A stretch of DNA of 64,000 bases, from positions 1,306,501 to 1,370,500 of the forward strand of contig NZ_CP011071.1 in NCBI RefSeq assembly GCF_000963865.1, written 5' to 3'. This document shows, in pieces, positions 26,576-34,400 of this stretch (the stretch's first letter is position 1; each line of letters starts with the position of its first letter). Source of the stretch: Flagellimonas lutaonensis. GTDB taxonomy: Bacteria > Bacteroidota > Bacteroidia > Flavobacteriales > Flavobacteriaceae. A program made the position numbers and the translations under genes. Under the pieces are notes generated by a model. That model was not told the DNA's origin, made no database searches, and saw only the letters and a list, made by a program, of their open reading frames with translations.

Positions 26576-27200
26576 GAAGAAGTTTTATGTGGTCTGGAAA
26601 GGAAAGCATCCTGGCATTTATGAGTCATGGGATGATTGCAAGGCACAGATAGCTGGCATCAAAGGGGCGCAGTACAAGTCTTTTGCAACCTTTCAGGAAG
26701 CAAAAAAGGCCTATAACAGCAACTATCTTGAATATAAGGGAAAGAAAAAAGGGAAACCCAAGCTCTCACAAGAAGAGCTCTTGAAAATAGGGGAGCCCAA
26801 CTACCACTCCATCGCCGTTGATGCCGCCTCAAGTGGCAATCCAGGTGTTATGGAGTATCAAGGCGTGGACACCAAAACAAAGAAGGTATTGTTCAAACAG
26901 GGTCCTTTCAGGGAGGGAACCAACAACATTGGTGAATTTTTGGCCATTGTACATGGTCTTGCATTCCTAAAAAACCAGAAAAGCGACCGCATTATTTATT
27001 CCGATTCGAGAATTGCCATTGGCTGGGTGCGTAAAAAAAAGTGTGGCACCAAGTTGAAGCCCTCGAAAAAGAACCAAAAAGTATTTGAGTTGATTGCCCG
27101 CGCCGAAGAATGGCTGAAGACCAACCGATACAACACCCCGATCGTCAAATGGGAAACCGCTGCCTGGGGTGAAATTCCAGCAGATTTTGGCCGGAAATAA
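26568..27200 (+). CDS. Ribonuclease H with N-terminal hybrid-binding (viroplasmin-like) domain
   Basis: 210 residues. N-terminal ~50 residues (KFYVVWKGKHPGIYESWDDC) are the hybrid-binding domain of eukaryote-type RNase H1. After a basic linker comes the catalytic domain: first Asp in VDAASSGNPG, Glu in NIGEFLAIVHGL, third acid in IIYSDSRIAIGW, last acid in ADFGRK at the very C-terminus. Removes RNA from RNA-DNA hybrids (R-loops, primers). The first motif reads DAASSGNPG rather than the common DGS, but the acid is kept. Overlaps purN by 8 bases. Confidence 0.88.
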   Translation: MAKKKFYVVWKGKHPGIYESWDDCKAQIAGIKGAQYKSFATFQEAKKAYNSNYLEYKGKKKGKPKLSQEELLKIGEPNYHSIAVDAASSGNPGVMEYQGVDTKTKKVLFKQGPFREGTNNIGEFLAIVHGLAFLKNQKSDRIIYSDSRIAIGWVRKKKCGTKLKPSKKNQKVFELIARAEEWLKTNRYNTPIVKWETAAWGEIPADFGRK

Positions 27201-27203
27201 TTG

Positions 27204-27211
27204 TATCTTTG
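27204..27211 (+). promoter_or_regulatory. Candidate -7 element for the PfkB kinase gene
   Basis: TATCTTTG followed by CA matches TAnnTTTG and lies 17 bases before the ATG at 27228. The nearest TTG upstream (27187-27189) is only 14 bases away, short of the usual 17-23, so this is tentative. Confidence 0.4.
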
Positions 27212-27227
27212 CACCAAAATTTGCTTG

Positions 27228-28169
27228 ATGGGCAAACTCTTGATTGTAGGCACCTTGGCCTTTGATGCCATTGAAACGCCTTTTGGAAAAACCGATAAAA
27301 TTTTGGGGGGCGCCGCAACCTTTATAGGCTTGGCCGCTGCTCAGTTCGAAATAGCCTCTGCCATTGTATCGGTAGTCGGAGACGATTTTCCCGAATCGTA
27401 TCTCGACCTGTTGAAAGACCGAAACATTGACCTGTCAGGGGTCGAAATCGTACAAGGAGGGAAAACGTTCTTTTGGAAAGGCAAATACCAAAACGACCTG
27501 AACACCCGAGATACACTGGTGACCGAATTGAACACCCTGGCCGATTTCAAACCGGTGGTGCCCGACAATTTCAAGGATGCCGATGTGGTAATGCTCGGCA
27601 ACCTTCACCCAAGCATACAGATGAGCGTCATCGACCAAATGACAGAACGGCCAAAACTTATCGTTCTCGATACCATGAACTTTTGGATGGACAATACTTG
27701 GGATGAGCTGATGCAGGTCATTGGAAGAATCGACGTCATCACCATCAACGATGAAGAGGCCCGGCAGATGACCAAAGAGCATTCGTTGGTGCGTGCTGCG
27801 GCCAAGATTCAAGAAATGGGCCCCAAATATGTGGTCATCAAAAAAGGTGAGCATGGCGCCCTATTGTTTCATAAAGAACAAATATTTTTTGCCCCTGCCC
27901 TGCCGCTCGAAGAAGTGTTCGATCCAACAGGGGCGGGCGACACTTTTGCCGGTGGTTTTGTCGGGCACCTGGCAGAAACGAGAAACACCACCTTTGAAAA
28001 TATGAAGAACGCGGTGATACACGGCTCAAACCTTGCCTCTTTCTGTGTTGAAAAATTCGGCACAGAACGAATGCAGCAACTGAAAAAAGACGAAGTCAAT
28101 CATAGACTGTTGCAGTTTAAAGAATTGACACAGTTCAATATTGAGTTAGAACAACCCCATGCCCTGTAG
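27228..28169 (+). CDS. PfkB/ribokinase-family kinase next to purF
   Basis: About 313 residues from the ATG at 27228; the open frame reaches back to a TTG at 27201 that directly abuts the RNase H stop, but the -7 element at 27204 and family N-termini favour the later Met. PfkB features: GGAATFIGLAAAQ at the N-terminal side and DPTGAGDTFAGGFVGHL with the catalytic Asp. Substrate unknown. Placement directly before purF, inside a purine neighbourhood, suggests a nucleoside or ribose substrate, but this is inference. Confidence 0.85.
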   Translation: MGKLLIVGTLAFDAIETPFGKTDKILGGAATFIGLAAAQFEIASAIVSVVGDDFPESYLDLLKDRNIDLSGVEIVQGGKTFFWKGKYQNDLNTRDTLVTELNTLADFKPVVPDNFKDADVVMLGNLHPSIQMSVIDQMTERPKLIVLDTMNFWMDNTWDELMQVIGRIDVITINDEEARQMTKEHSLVRAAAKIQEMGPKYVVIKKGEHGALLFHKEQIFFAPALPLEEVFDPTGAGDTFAGGFVGHLAETRNTTFENMKNAVIHGSNLASFCVEKFGTERMQQLKKDEVNHRLLQFKELTQFNIELEQPHAL

Positions 28170-28187
28170 ACACAGGGTATTTTTATT
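28162..28187 (+). terminator. Weak terminator overlapping the PfkB stop codon
   Basis: CCCTGT and ACAGGG (28162-28167 and 28172-28177) pair around a 4-base loop containing the stop codon, followed by TATTTTTATTTT. The stem is only 6 bp, so this may attenuate rather than fully stop transcription into purF. Confidence 0.45.
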
Positions 28188-28195
28188 TTAATGAT

Positions 28196-30109
28196 ATGAG
28201 CGATGCCATTAAGCACGAATGCGGAATTTCATTGATACGCCTGCTAAAGCCCCTAGAATATTATCAAGAAAAATACGGGTCTGCCTTTTACGGTGTCAAC
28301 AAGATGTATTTGATGATGGAAAAACAGCACAACCGTGGGCAAGACGGCGCAGGGTTTGCCAGCATCAAATTGAACATGGACCCAGGTGAGAGGTATATGA
28401 GCAGGGTGCGTTCGGCACAGCAGCAGCCCATTCAAGATATTTTTGACCAGATCAATGCCCGTATCAATACCGCAATAAGCGAGAACCCCGATCACGCTGA
28501 TGATGTGGCCTGGCAAAAAAAGAACATTCCCTATATCGGCGAACTATTGTTGGGCCATGTTCGCTATGGCACCTTTGGCAAGAACAGCATTGAAAGTGTG
28601 CACCCGTTCTTGAGACAGAACAATTGGATGCACCGAAACCTCATCGTGGCGGGCAACTTTAATATGACCAATGTAGATGAGCTCTTCGGAAATCTAGTCG
28701 AATTGGGGCAACACCCAAAAGAAATGGCCGATACGGTGACCGTAATGGAAAAAATTGGTCACTTCTTGGATGATGCAGTGGCCAAATTGTACAAACAAAT
28801 CAAGAAAGAAGGTTTTAACAAACGTGAGGCCTCGCCCTTGATCGCCGAGCGGCTGAACGTGGCCAAGGTTTTGCGAAAATCATCGAAAAATTGGGATGGC
28901 GGCTATACCATGGCCGGTCTTTTGGGCCATGGCGATGCCTTTGTGTTGAGAGATCCGGCCGGCATCAGACCTGCCTACCACTACCAAGACGATGAGATCG
29001 TGGTGGTTGCCTCAGAAAGACCGGCCATACAGACAGTTTTCAATGTTCCCTACGAGGGCGTAAAAGAACTAGACCCAGGACATGCCATCATCATCAAAAA
29101 AGATGGCGGTGTGTCGGTCAAAGAAATCATAGAACCGGTCGAGAAAAGGGCATGTTCGTTCGAACGGATCTATTTTTCGAGGGGCAGTGACAAAGAAATC
29201 TATGAAGAACGAAAAAGATTGGGGCAGTTGGTGTTTCCACAAATATTGCAGGCCGTCGATGGCGACCTGTTGAATACCGTGTTCTCATACATCCCCAACA
29301 CGGCCGAAACGTCGTTTTTTGGTATGGTGAAAGAAGCCCAAAACTATTTGAACAAGAAAAAGGAAGACCAAATTTTGGCCTTGGGCCCGGGCATCACAAA
29401 AGAACAGCTCCACGAGATTCTTGATATTAGGCCACGTATTGAGAAAGTTGCCATTAAAGATGCCAAACTGCGAACTTTTATTACCCAAGACAGCAGCAGG
29501 GATGATCTGGTGGCCCACGTATACGATGTTACCTACGGCTCTGTCAAAGAAACGGATAACCTAGTCATTATTGACGATAGCATTGTACGGGGCACTACCT
29601 TGAAAAAAAGTATTCTCAGAATGCTGGATCGTTTAAACCCGAAGAAGATAGTAGTGGTTTCTTCGGCGCCCCAGATCAGGTATCCCGACTGTTATGGAAT
29701 CGATATGGCCAAACTGGAAGATTTTGTTGCCTTCAAGGCCGCTTTGGCCCTTCACAAAGAACAGGGCTGCATGCACCTTGTCGACGAAATCTACTATAAG
29801 TGCAAAGACCAAATTGAGTCGAAGGAAAAAGCCCCTATCAATTACGTACAGGATTTTTATAAGCCATTTACCGCCGACCAGATTTCAGATAAAATCGCCG
29901 AGATGCTCAGTTCAGAAGACGTAAAGGCCGAGGTCAAGATCATCTATCAGACCATTGAAAACCTTCACGCGGCATGCCCGCAGAATTTGGGCGACTGGTA
30001 TTTTACGGGCAACTATCCAACGGCCGGGGGCAACAAGGTTGTAAACCGCGCCTTTGTCAACTTTTACGAGGGAAAAAACCAAAGAGCGTACTCTGAAATT
30101 ACCATTTGA
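28196..30109 (+). CDS. purF: Amidophosphoribosyltransferase, long Bacteroidetes form
   Basis: 637 residues, against ~470-500 for common PurF. The N-terminal glutaminase nucleophile is Cys9 after an 8-residue leader (HECGISLI), as in PurF proteins whose propeptide is cleaved. Further glutaminase motifs: GHVRYGTFG and NFNMTN. The phosphoribosyltransferase PRPP loop is NLVIIDDSIVRGTTLKKS. Extra length lies in inserts (for example about 170-240) and a long C-terminal tail. Catalyses the first committed step of purine synthesis: PRPP + Gln to phosphoribosylamine. It is followed not by another gene but by the small-RNA region. Confidence 0.9.
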   Translation: MSDAIKHECGISLIRLLKPLEYYQEKYGSAFYGVNKMYLMMEKQHNRGQDGAGFASIKLNMDPGERYMSRVRSAQQQPIQDIFDQINARINTAISENPDHADDVAWQKKNIPYIGELLLGHVRYGTFGKNSIESVHPFLRQNNWMHRNLIVAGNFNMTNVDELFGNLVELGQHPKEMADTVTVMEKIGHFLDDAVAKLYKQIKKEGFNKREASPLIAERLNVAKVLRKSSKNWDGGYTMAGLLGHGDAFVLRDPAGIRPAYHYQDDEIVVVASERPAIQTVFNVPYEGVKELDPGHAIIIKKDGGVSVKEIIEPVEKRACSFERIYFSRGSDKEIYEERKRLGQLVFPQILQAVDGDLLNTVFSYIPNTAETSFFGMVKEAQNYLNKKKEDQILALGPGITKEQLHEILDIRPRIEKVAIKDAKLRTFITQDSSRDDLVAHVYDVTYGSVKETDNLVIIDDSIVRGTTLKKSILRMLDRLNPKKIVVVSSAPQIRYPDCYGIDMAKLEDFVAFKAALALHKEQGCMHLVDEIYYKCKDQIESKEKAPINYVQDFYKPFTADQISDKIAEMLSSEDVKAEVKIIYQTIENLHAACPQNLGDWYFTGNYPTAGGNKVVNRAFVNFYEGKNQRAYSEITI

Positions 30110-30155
30110 CGGAAGATTCTTGCTTTTTGTCGATGAAAATGACTTTTTACCGTCT

Positions 30156-30191
30156 TTTTGTACCCATTGGCACAACATAGGCTTACCTTAG
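30156..30191 (+). promoter_or_regulatory. Promoter of candidate sRNA 1
   Basis: TTTTTG (30156-30160 region, TTG at 30158-30160) and TACCTTAG (30184-30191), 23 bases apart, match the flavobacterial consensus with one mismatch (TTAG for TTTG). The conserved core starts 6-7 bases after the box. Confidence 0.5.
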
Positions 30192-30196
30192 TTATT

Positions 30197-30270
30197 GCCA
30201 TAGCATAAGTAGGTTAAGTTCATGGTAAGATTTGGGGCAAAAAAGGTGGAGACTTCTCCACCTTTTTTAT
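30197..30270 (+). ncRNA. Candidate small RNA, copy 1 of 3
   Basis: About 74 nt. A 39-nt core (30198-30236) beginning CCATAGCATAAG and ending AAGATTTGGG is followed at once by a terminator hairpin: GGTGGAG/CTCCACC (30245-30251 with 30256-30262) flanked by A and T runs. A promoter-like pair lies just upstream. The same core occurs in two further units downstream, among unrelated spacers. The core can fold on itself by pairing its first bases CCAT with ATGG (positions 25-28). No protein-coding potential is conserved. Because this copy lies 88 bases after purF, it may also act as that gene's terminator or be released from its 3' end. I do not recognise the family. Confidence 0.7.
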
Positions 30271-30380
30271 TTCGTACGACTGCATGCCAACGGCCGTAAT
30301 ACTTTTCTTCAGCAATTATAATCCGTTTTGATATAGCTGGCATTTCAACTGATTAAAGGGGCGTTTGTCTAAAAGCTTTT

Positions 30381-30408
30381 TTGGTTCACAAGCCTTGGAA
30401 TACATTTG
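30381..30408 (+). promoter_or_regulatory. Promoter of candidate sRNA 2
   Basis: TTG (30381-30383, within TTTTTTGG) and TACATTTG (30401-30408), 17 bases apart: a perfect match to TTG-N17-23-TAnnTTTG. The conserved core begins 6 bases after the box, as expected for a transcription start there. Confidence 0.7.
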
Positions 30409-30412
30409 GAAA

Positions 30413-30485
30413 ACCATAGCATAAGTAGGTTAAGTTCATGGTAAGATTTGGGGAAAGAAGGCGGAGTTAACTCCGCCTTCTTTAT
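30413..30485 (+). ncRNA. Candidate small RNA, copy 2 of 3
   Basis: About 73 nt. Its core (30414-30452) is identical over all 39 nt to copy 1. The hairpin that follows has a perfect 13-bp stem (30454-30466 with 30471-30483), loop TTAA, then TT run. The stem sequence (GGCGGAG/CTCCGCC) differs from copy 1 at paired positions, so the structure rather than the bases is kept. This copy has the best promoter of the three and stands alone in a spacer far from any coding gene, the strongest case for an independent transcript. Confidence 0.75.
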
Positions 30486-30571
30486 GTTTGAAACTCAACC
30501 ACTTAATATTGTTTTATGTTGGAATTTTCTGTCAGAAGACATTTTTCCAATGAAAAAAATGTTAAAATTCC

Positions 30572-30602
30572 TTTGTTATTTTACACAATACCAGTAATTT
30601 AG
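30572..30602 (+). promoter_or_regulatory. Promoter of candidate sRNA 3
   Basis: TTTG (30572-30575) and TAATTTAG (30595-30602), 19 bases apart; one mismatch to TAnnTTTG, the same TTAG variant seen at copy 1. The core starts 6 bases downstream. Confidence 0.6.
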
Positions 30603-30606
30603 TACT

Positions 30607-30681
30607 GCCATAGCATAAGTAGGTTAAGTTTATGGTAAGATTTGGGACGAAAAGGGTGGGGGCTTCCCCGCCCTTTTCTAT
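30607..30681 (+). ncRNA. Candidate small RNA, copy 3 of 3
   Basis: About 75 nt. The core (30608-30646) differs from copies 1 and 2 at one position only (C to T at core position 24); that change turns an A-C mismatch in the predicted 5' stem (CCATA with TATGG) into an A-U pair. The terminator hairpin AAAAGGGTGGGG/CCCCGCCCTTTT (about 30650-30674, with one G-U pair) again has its own sequence. The next feature is the convergent terminator of the superoxide dismutase gene. Confidence 0.72.
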
Positions 30682-30710
30682 TATATAAAAACAACCTTTT
30701 TCAGGCAACA

Positions 30711-30744
30711 AAAAAGGGGAGGGCCACTCAGGCCCTCCCCTTTT
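30711..30744 (-). terminator. Terminator of the superoxide dismutase gene
   Basis: Perfect 14-bp stem (30712-30725 with 30731-30744), loop ACTCA, with a run of T after it on the minus strand. It lies 24 bases after the stop codon; being symmetric it may also stop transcripts from the sRNA side. Confidence 0.85.
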
Positions 30745-30767
30745 CCTGTAATGAATCTTACTGCCGC

Positions 30768-31376
30768 CTATTTGTTGTCGGCATATCGTTTTGCGACCTC
30801 ATCCCAATTGATGACATTGAAAAATGCCGAGATATAATCAGGTCGTCTGTTCTGATAGTTCAGGTAGTAGGCATGCTCCCATACATCAAGCCCCAAAATC
30901 GGATACCCCCCACATCCTGTGTTGGGCATCAAAGGGTTGTCTTGGTTCGGGGTAGAGCAAATTTCAAGCTTGCCGCCCTTGTGTACACACAACCAGGCCC
31001 AACCTGAGCCGAACCGGCTTCCTGCGGCAGCACTGAACTTGTCTTTAAACCCGTCAAAAGAGCCAAAGGCATCGTTGATGGCATCGGCCAGTTCACCAGA
31101 TGGGTTTCCGCCCCCGTTAGGCGACATTACCTCCCAAAAAAGGCAGTGGTTAAAATAACCGCCCCCATTGTTTCGAACCGCTGAGTTCGACATGTCCAAA
31201 TTCTTCAAGATATCCTCGATTGACTTGCCCTCCAAGCCTGTGCCTTTTACGGCATCGTTCAGTTTTGTGGTATAGCCATTATGGTGCTTGGTATGGTGAA
31301 TTTCCATGGTACGTGCATCGATATGTGGTTCCAACGCATCATAGGCATAAGGCAAATTGGGTAATTCAAAAGCCAT
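30768..31376 (-). CDS. sodA: Superoxide dismutase (Mn/Fe family, Mn-type signatures)
   Basis: About 203 residues from the ATG at 31376; family proteins start [17 protein letters not shown]. Metal ligands: His27, His in [11 protein letters not shown], and Asp and His in LDVWEHAYY. The Gly-rich GGGYFNH segment and NQDNPLMP are features of the Mn type rather than the Fe type, though cambialistic enzymes exist in this phylum. Disproportionates superoxide in the cytoplasm; no signal peptide from this start. A strong terminator follows. It is convergent with the small RNA array. Confidence 0.92.
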   Translation of the reverse strand: MAFELPNLPYAYDALEPHIDARTMEIHHTKHHNGYTTKLNDAVKGTGLEGKSIEDILKNLDMSNSAVRNNGGGYFNHCLFWEVMSPNGGGNPSGELADAINDAFGSFDGFKDKFSAAAGSRFGSGWAWLCVHKGGKLEICSTPNQDNPLMPNTGCGGYPILGLDVWEHAYYLNYQNRRPDYISAFFNVINWDEVAKRYADNK

Positions 31377-31499
31377 AATTTTCTCAATTTTTAAGTTAAT
31401 ATTGTTCTTCTTCAAAAGTACGATTTTAACAAATAAATACTCAAAATGTTATGTTAAGAAGACGATAAGAATCAGTACTTTGCAATTAAAAACCTACCC

Positions 31500-34400
31500 A
31501 TCGAAACCTTTAAGATATATAATGCTTCAGCTGGTTCTGGCAAGACCTATCAACTTGCCAAAAACTACTTGGGATTATTGTTAGACCCCAAGCGGCGCGT
31601 GGGCCATCGGCACTTACTCGCCATCACTTTTACCAACAAGGCCGTTGGCGAAATGAAAGAGCGCATTTTGGGCAACCTACAGCTTTTCTCTGAACTGGAT
31701 GATTTAGGGGCGAACAGTATGGCGTGCGAACTCTGCGAAGAGCTTTCGATATCTATCGATGAGCTGAGAGAACGCTCGAAAAACGTTTTGAAAATCGTGT
31801 TGCACAACTATTCGCTGTTCGAGGTTTCGACCATCGACCGGGTAACCCATAACATCATCAGAACCTTTGCCCGCGATCTAAAGATTTCGCAGGGTTTTGA
31901 GGTGACCCTCGAAACGGATCTGTTGCTGGAGGAGGCCGTTTCCCGTACTCTCGGCAGGGCCGGTATTGATGAAGGTCTTACGGAATTTTTGATGGACTTC
32001 TCTTTGGAGAAAATAGAAGATGACAAGAGCTGGAATATTTTTAAAGACCTCTTTGATATGGGGAAACTGTTGTTTGAAGAGGTTCATGCCCATCACTTAA
32101 AAAAGTTGAAAAACAAGTCGTTGGATGATTTCAGGCAGCTTCAGCAAAAACTGAAGACCGACATCTGCACAAAAGAGCAACAGATTCAAAAGGCGGCCGA
32201 CAAGGCGCTGGATATTATTGCATCGAACAGTTTGGCGTTTTCAGACTTTACCGGGGGCTACTTTCCAAAATTTATGCAAACATTACAAGAAGGCAATTTC
32301 AATGTCAATTTTAATGCCGCATGGAAACAAGACTTCCGCGAGAAGCCCCTTTATAACAAAAGTGCCCCCCAAGGCATTAAGGATGTACTCGACACCCTTC
32401 ATGAAGCCTTCGCGGAAATCTTTGACCAAATCAAACATAGGTTCTGGGAGCGCTCCTTTCTAAAAAATTGCTATAAGAACCTAGTGCCCATGAGCGTTCT
32501 GAACGAAATTTCCAAAGAGGTGAAAAGCATTCAGGCCGAACGTGACATACTGCCAATCTCTGATTTTAACTCCATTATCGCCGAGACCATCAAAGACGAA
32601 CCCGTGCCCTTTATCTATGAACGCCTGGGCGAAAAGTTCAGGCACTATTTTATAGATGAATTTCAAGACACCTCTGCCATGCAATGGCAAAACCTGATCC
32701 CGTTGATCGCCAATGCCCTTGAGGGTGCAAACGAAGAGCAACAAAAGGGATCGTTGACCTTGTTGGGTGATGTAAAGCAATCGATTTATCGATGGCGGGG
32801 TGGCGAGGCCGAGCAATTCTTAAGGCTTATCAATGGCGAAGAAGCGCCGTTTGTGGTAAAGCCTTCGATAAACGATCTTGTCTCGAATTGGCGTAGCCAT
32901 GATGAAATCATAGCCTTTAACAACTCGTTCTTCGCCCATGCTTCCAAATTTCTGATCAATGGTTCGTACCGTCAATTGTACGAAGGCGCCACCCAGCAGC
33001 AATCCCGATCAAAAAAGGGCGGTTTTGTTGAAATCTCCTTCCTTGAAAAAAAAGAAGACCTAGACCCCTATTGCGTCAAAACCCTTGAGATCATTGGGCA
33101 AGTAACTGACAAAGGCCATAATTACAGCGATATTTGCATTCTGGTAAGGGACAATAAGAAAGCGGCCCAGATGGCCACCTTTTTAACAGCGCAAAACGTT
33201 CCATTGGTATCGCCAGACTCTTTGTTGCTCAAAAACAATGGGGAGGTACGCTTTCTATTGGCCTTGCTCCAATGGCTCGAAAACCCCAAAGACAAAGAAT
33301 CGTGCTATGATATTTTGGTGTTTTTGTTCGCACAAAAAAAAGAACTGCACGATTGTTTGGTACCACACTTGTCTTCCCTTGAAACACATCTTGCGGAAAC
33401 CTATGGATTTGACCGAAAAGCCTTGTCTTCAAAATCCACATATGATATACTGGAGCTTGCCATAGCCAAATTTGGCCTTCACGGGCCCTCTGATGGGTAT
33501 CTCTTTTCCTTGCTTGATGAGGCCTTTATGGTACAGGGCAAACAGGGGCCACAAATCACGTCGTTTCTTGAGCATTGGCGATTAAAAGAAGATTCCCTCA
33601 GTCTGACCTCGCCCTCTGGTGTCGATGCCGTGCAGATCATGACCATCCACAAGGCCAAAGGGCTCGAGTTTGAGATAGTCATATTTCCCTATGCCGATGC
33701 CAAATTGATAGATGGCAAGGCCAAAAAACTGTGGGTATCCGTAGAGGCCGAGAAATTTCTGGGCTTTGATCGCCTCTTGTTGAGTTCGAACAAGATGATG
33801 ACCCATTTTGGGGAGAGCGTGGCAAACATCTACCAAGAAGAGCAGGAAAAGACCCAACTAGATGCTTACAACGTGCTGTATGTAGCCATGACCAGGGCTG
33901 TAAAAGCGCTATACATACTGTCTTCTGCGGAGGTCTCATCACAAACAGAAACCTATTCGGGACTTTTCAAAAACTTTTTGGACGAAAAAGGCCTTTGGCA
34001 AGACAACCAGCTTACATATACTTTCGGAAATCTTACCGGGCAAACAGAAAAACATTCCCCGAAAGACCGGGAGAACGTTCCGTTAATGCCCACCGCAATA
34101 GAGTATTCGACCCTAAAAAGGGCACTATCGCATATGGCCTTGGCATCTCCTAAGAGAAAAAAGGCCCTGGCCAAGGGCAATCTGTTACACAATGCCATGA
34201 GCCAAATCAGGTATCGGAATGAAATCCCTGAAACCATTAAAAGAATCCAATCGCAGAGCGACCTATCCAAAGAAGACGTTGAATTCCTACAACAAAAGAT
34301 AGACGAGATCGTCAACCATGAAGAACTTAGGGCTTTTTTCATGGATAATCTAGAGGTATTTAACGAGCAAGATATCATTGGTCCAGACAACCAGTTGATG

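Larger units (their letters stand above)
30198..30646 (+). repeat. Three direct repeats of a 39-nt core (30198, 30414, 30608)
   Basis: Units at 30198-30236, 30414-30452 and 30608-30646; 38 of 39 positions are identical in all three. Unit spacing is 216 and 194 bases, and the spacers share no visible similarity, so selection, not recent duplication, best explains the identity. Inside each unit TAAG occurs three times (core positions 9, 18, 29), each followed within 2-5 bases by GG. Confidence 0.9.

Noticed and set aside
30198-30646. The three repeats as a degenerate CRISPR array
   Set aside because: Only three repeats, spacing of about 200 bases rather than 30-40, each with its own promoter and terminator, and no cas genes nearby.
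30222-30666. Short frames beginning ATG-GTA-AGA-TTT-GGG (MVRFG) in all three sRNA cores
   Set aside because: The frames diverge right after the fifth codon, run through the terminator hairpins, and end at different lengths (26, 10 and 18 residues), so coding is not conserved.
30642-31007. 121-codon open frame reading from sRNA 3 into the opposite strand of the superoxide dismutase gene
   Set aside because: Starts inside the sRNA, crosses two terminators and is antisense to sod; no conserved protein features.
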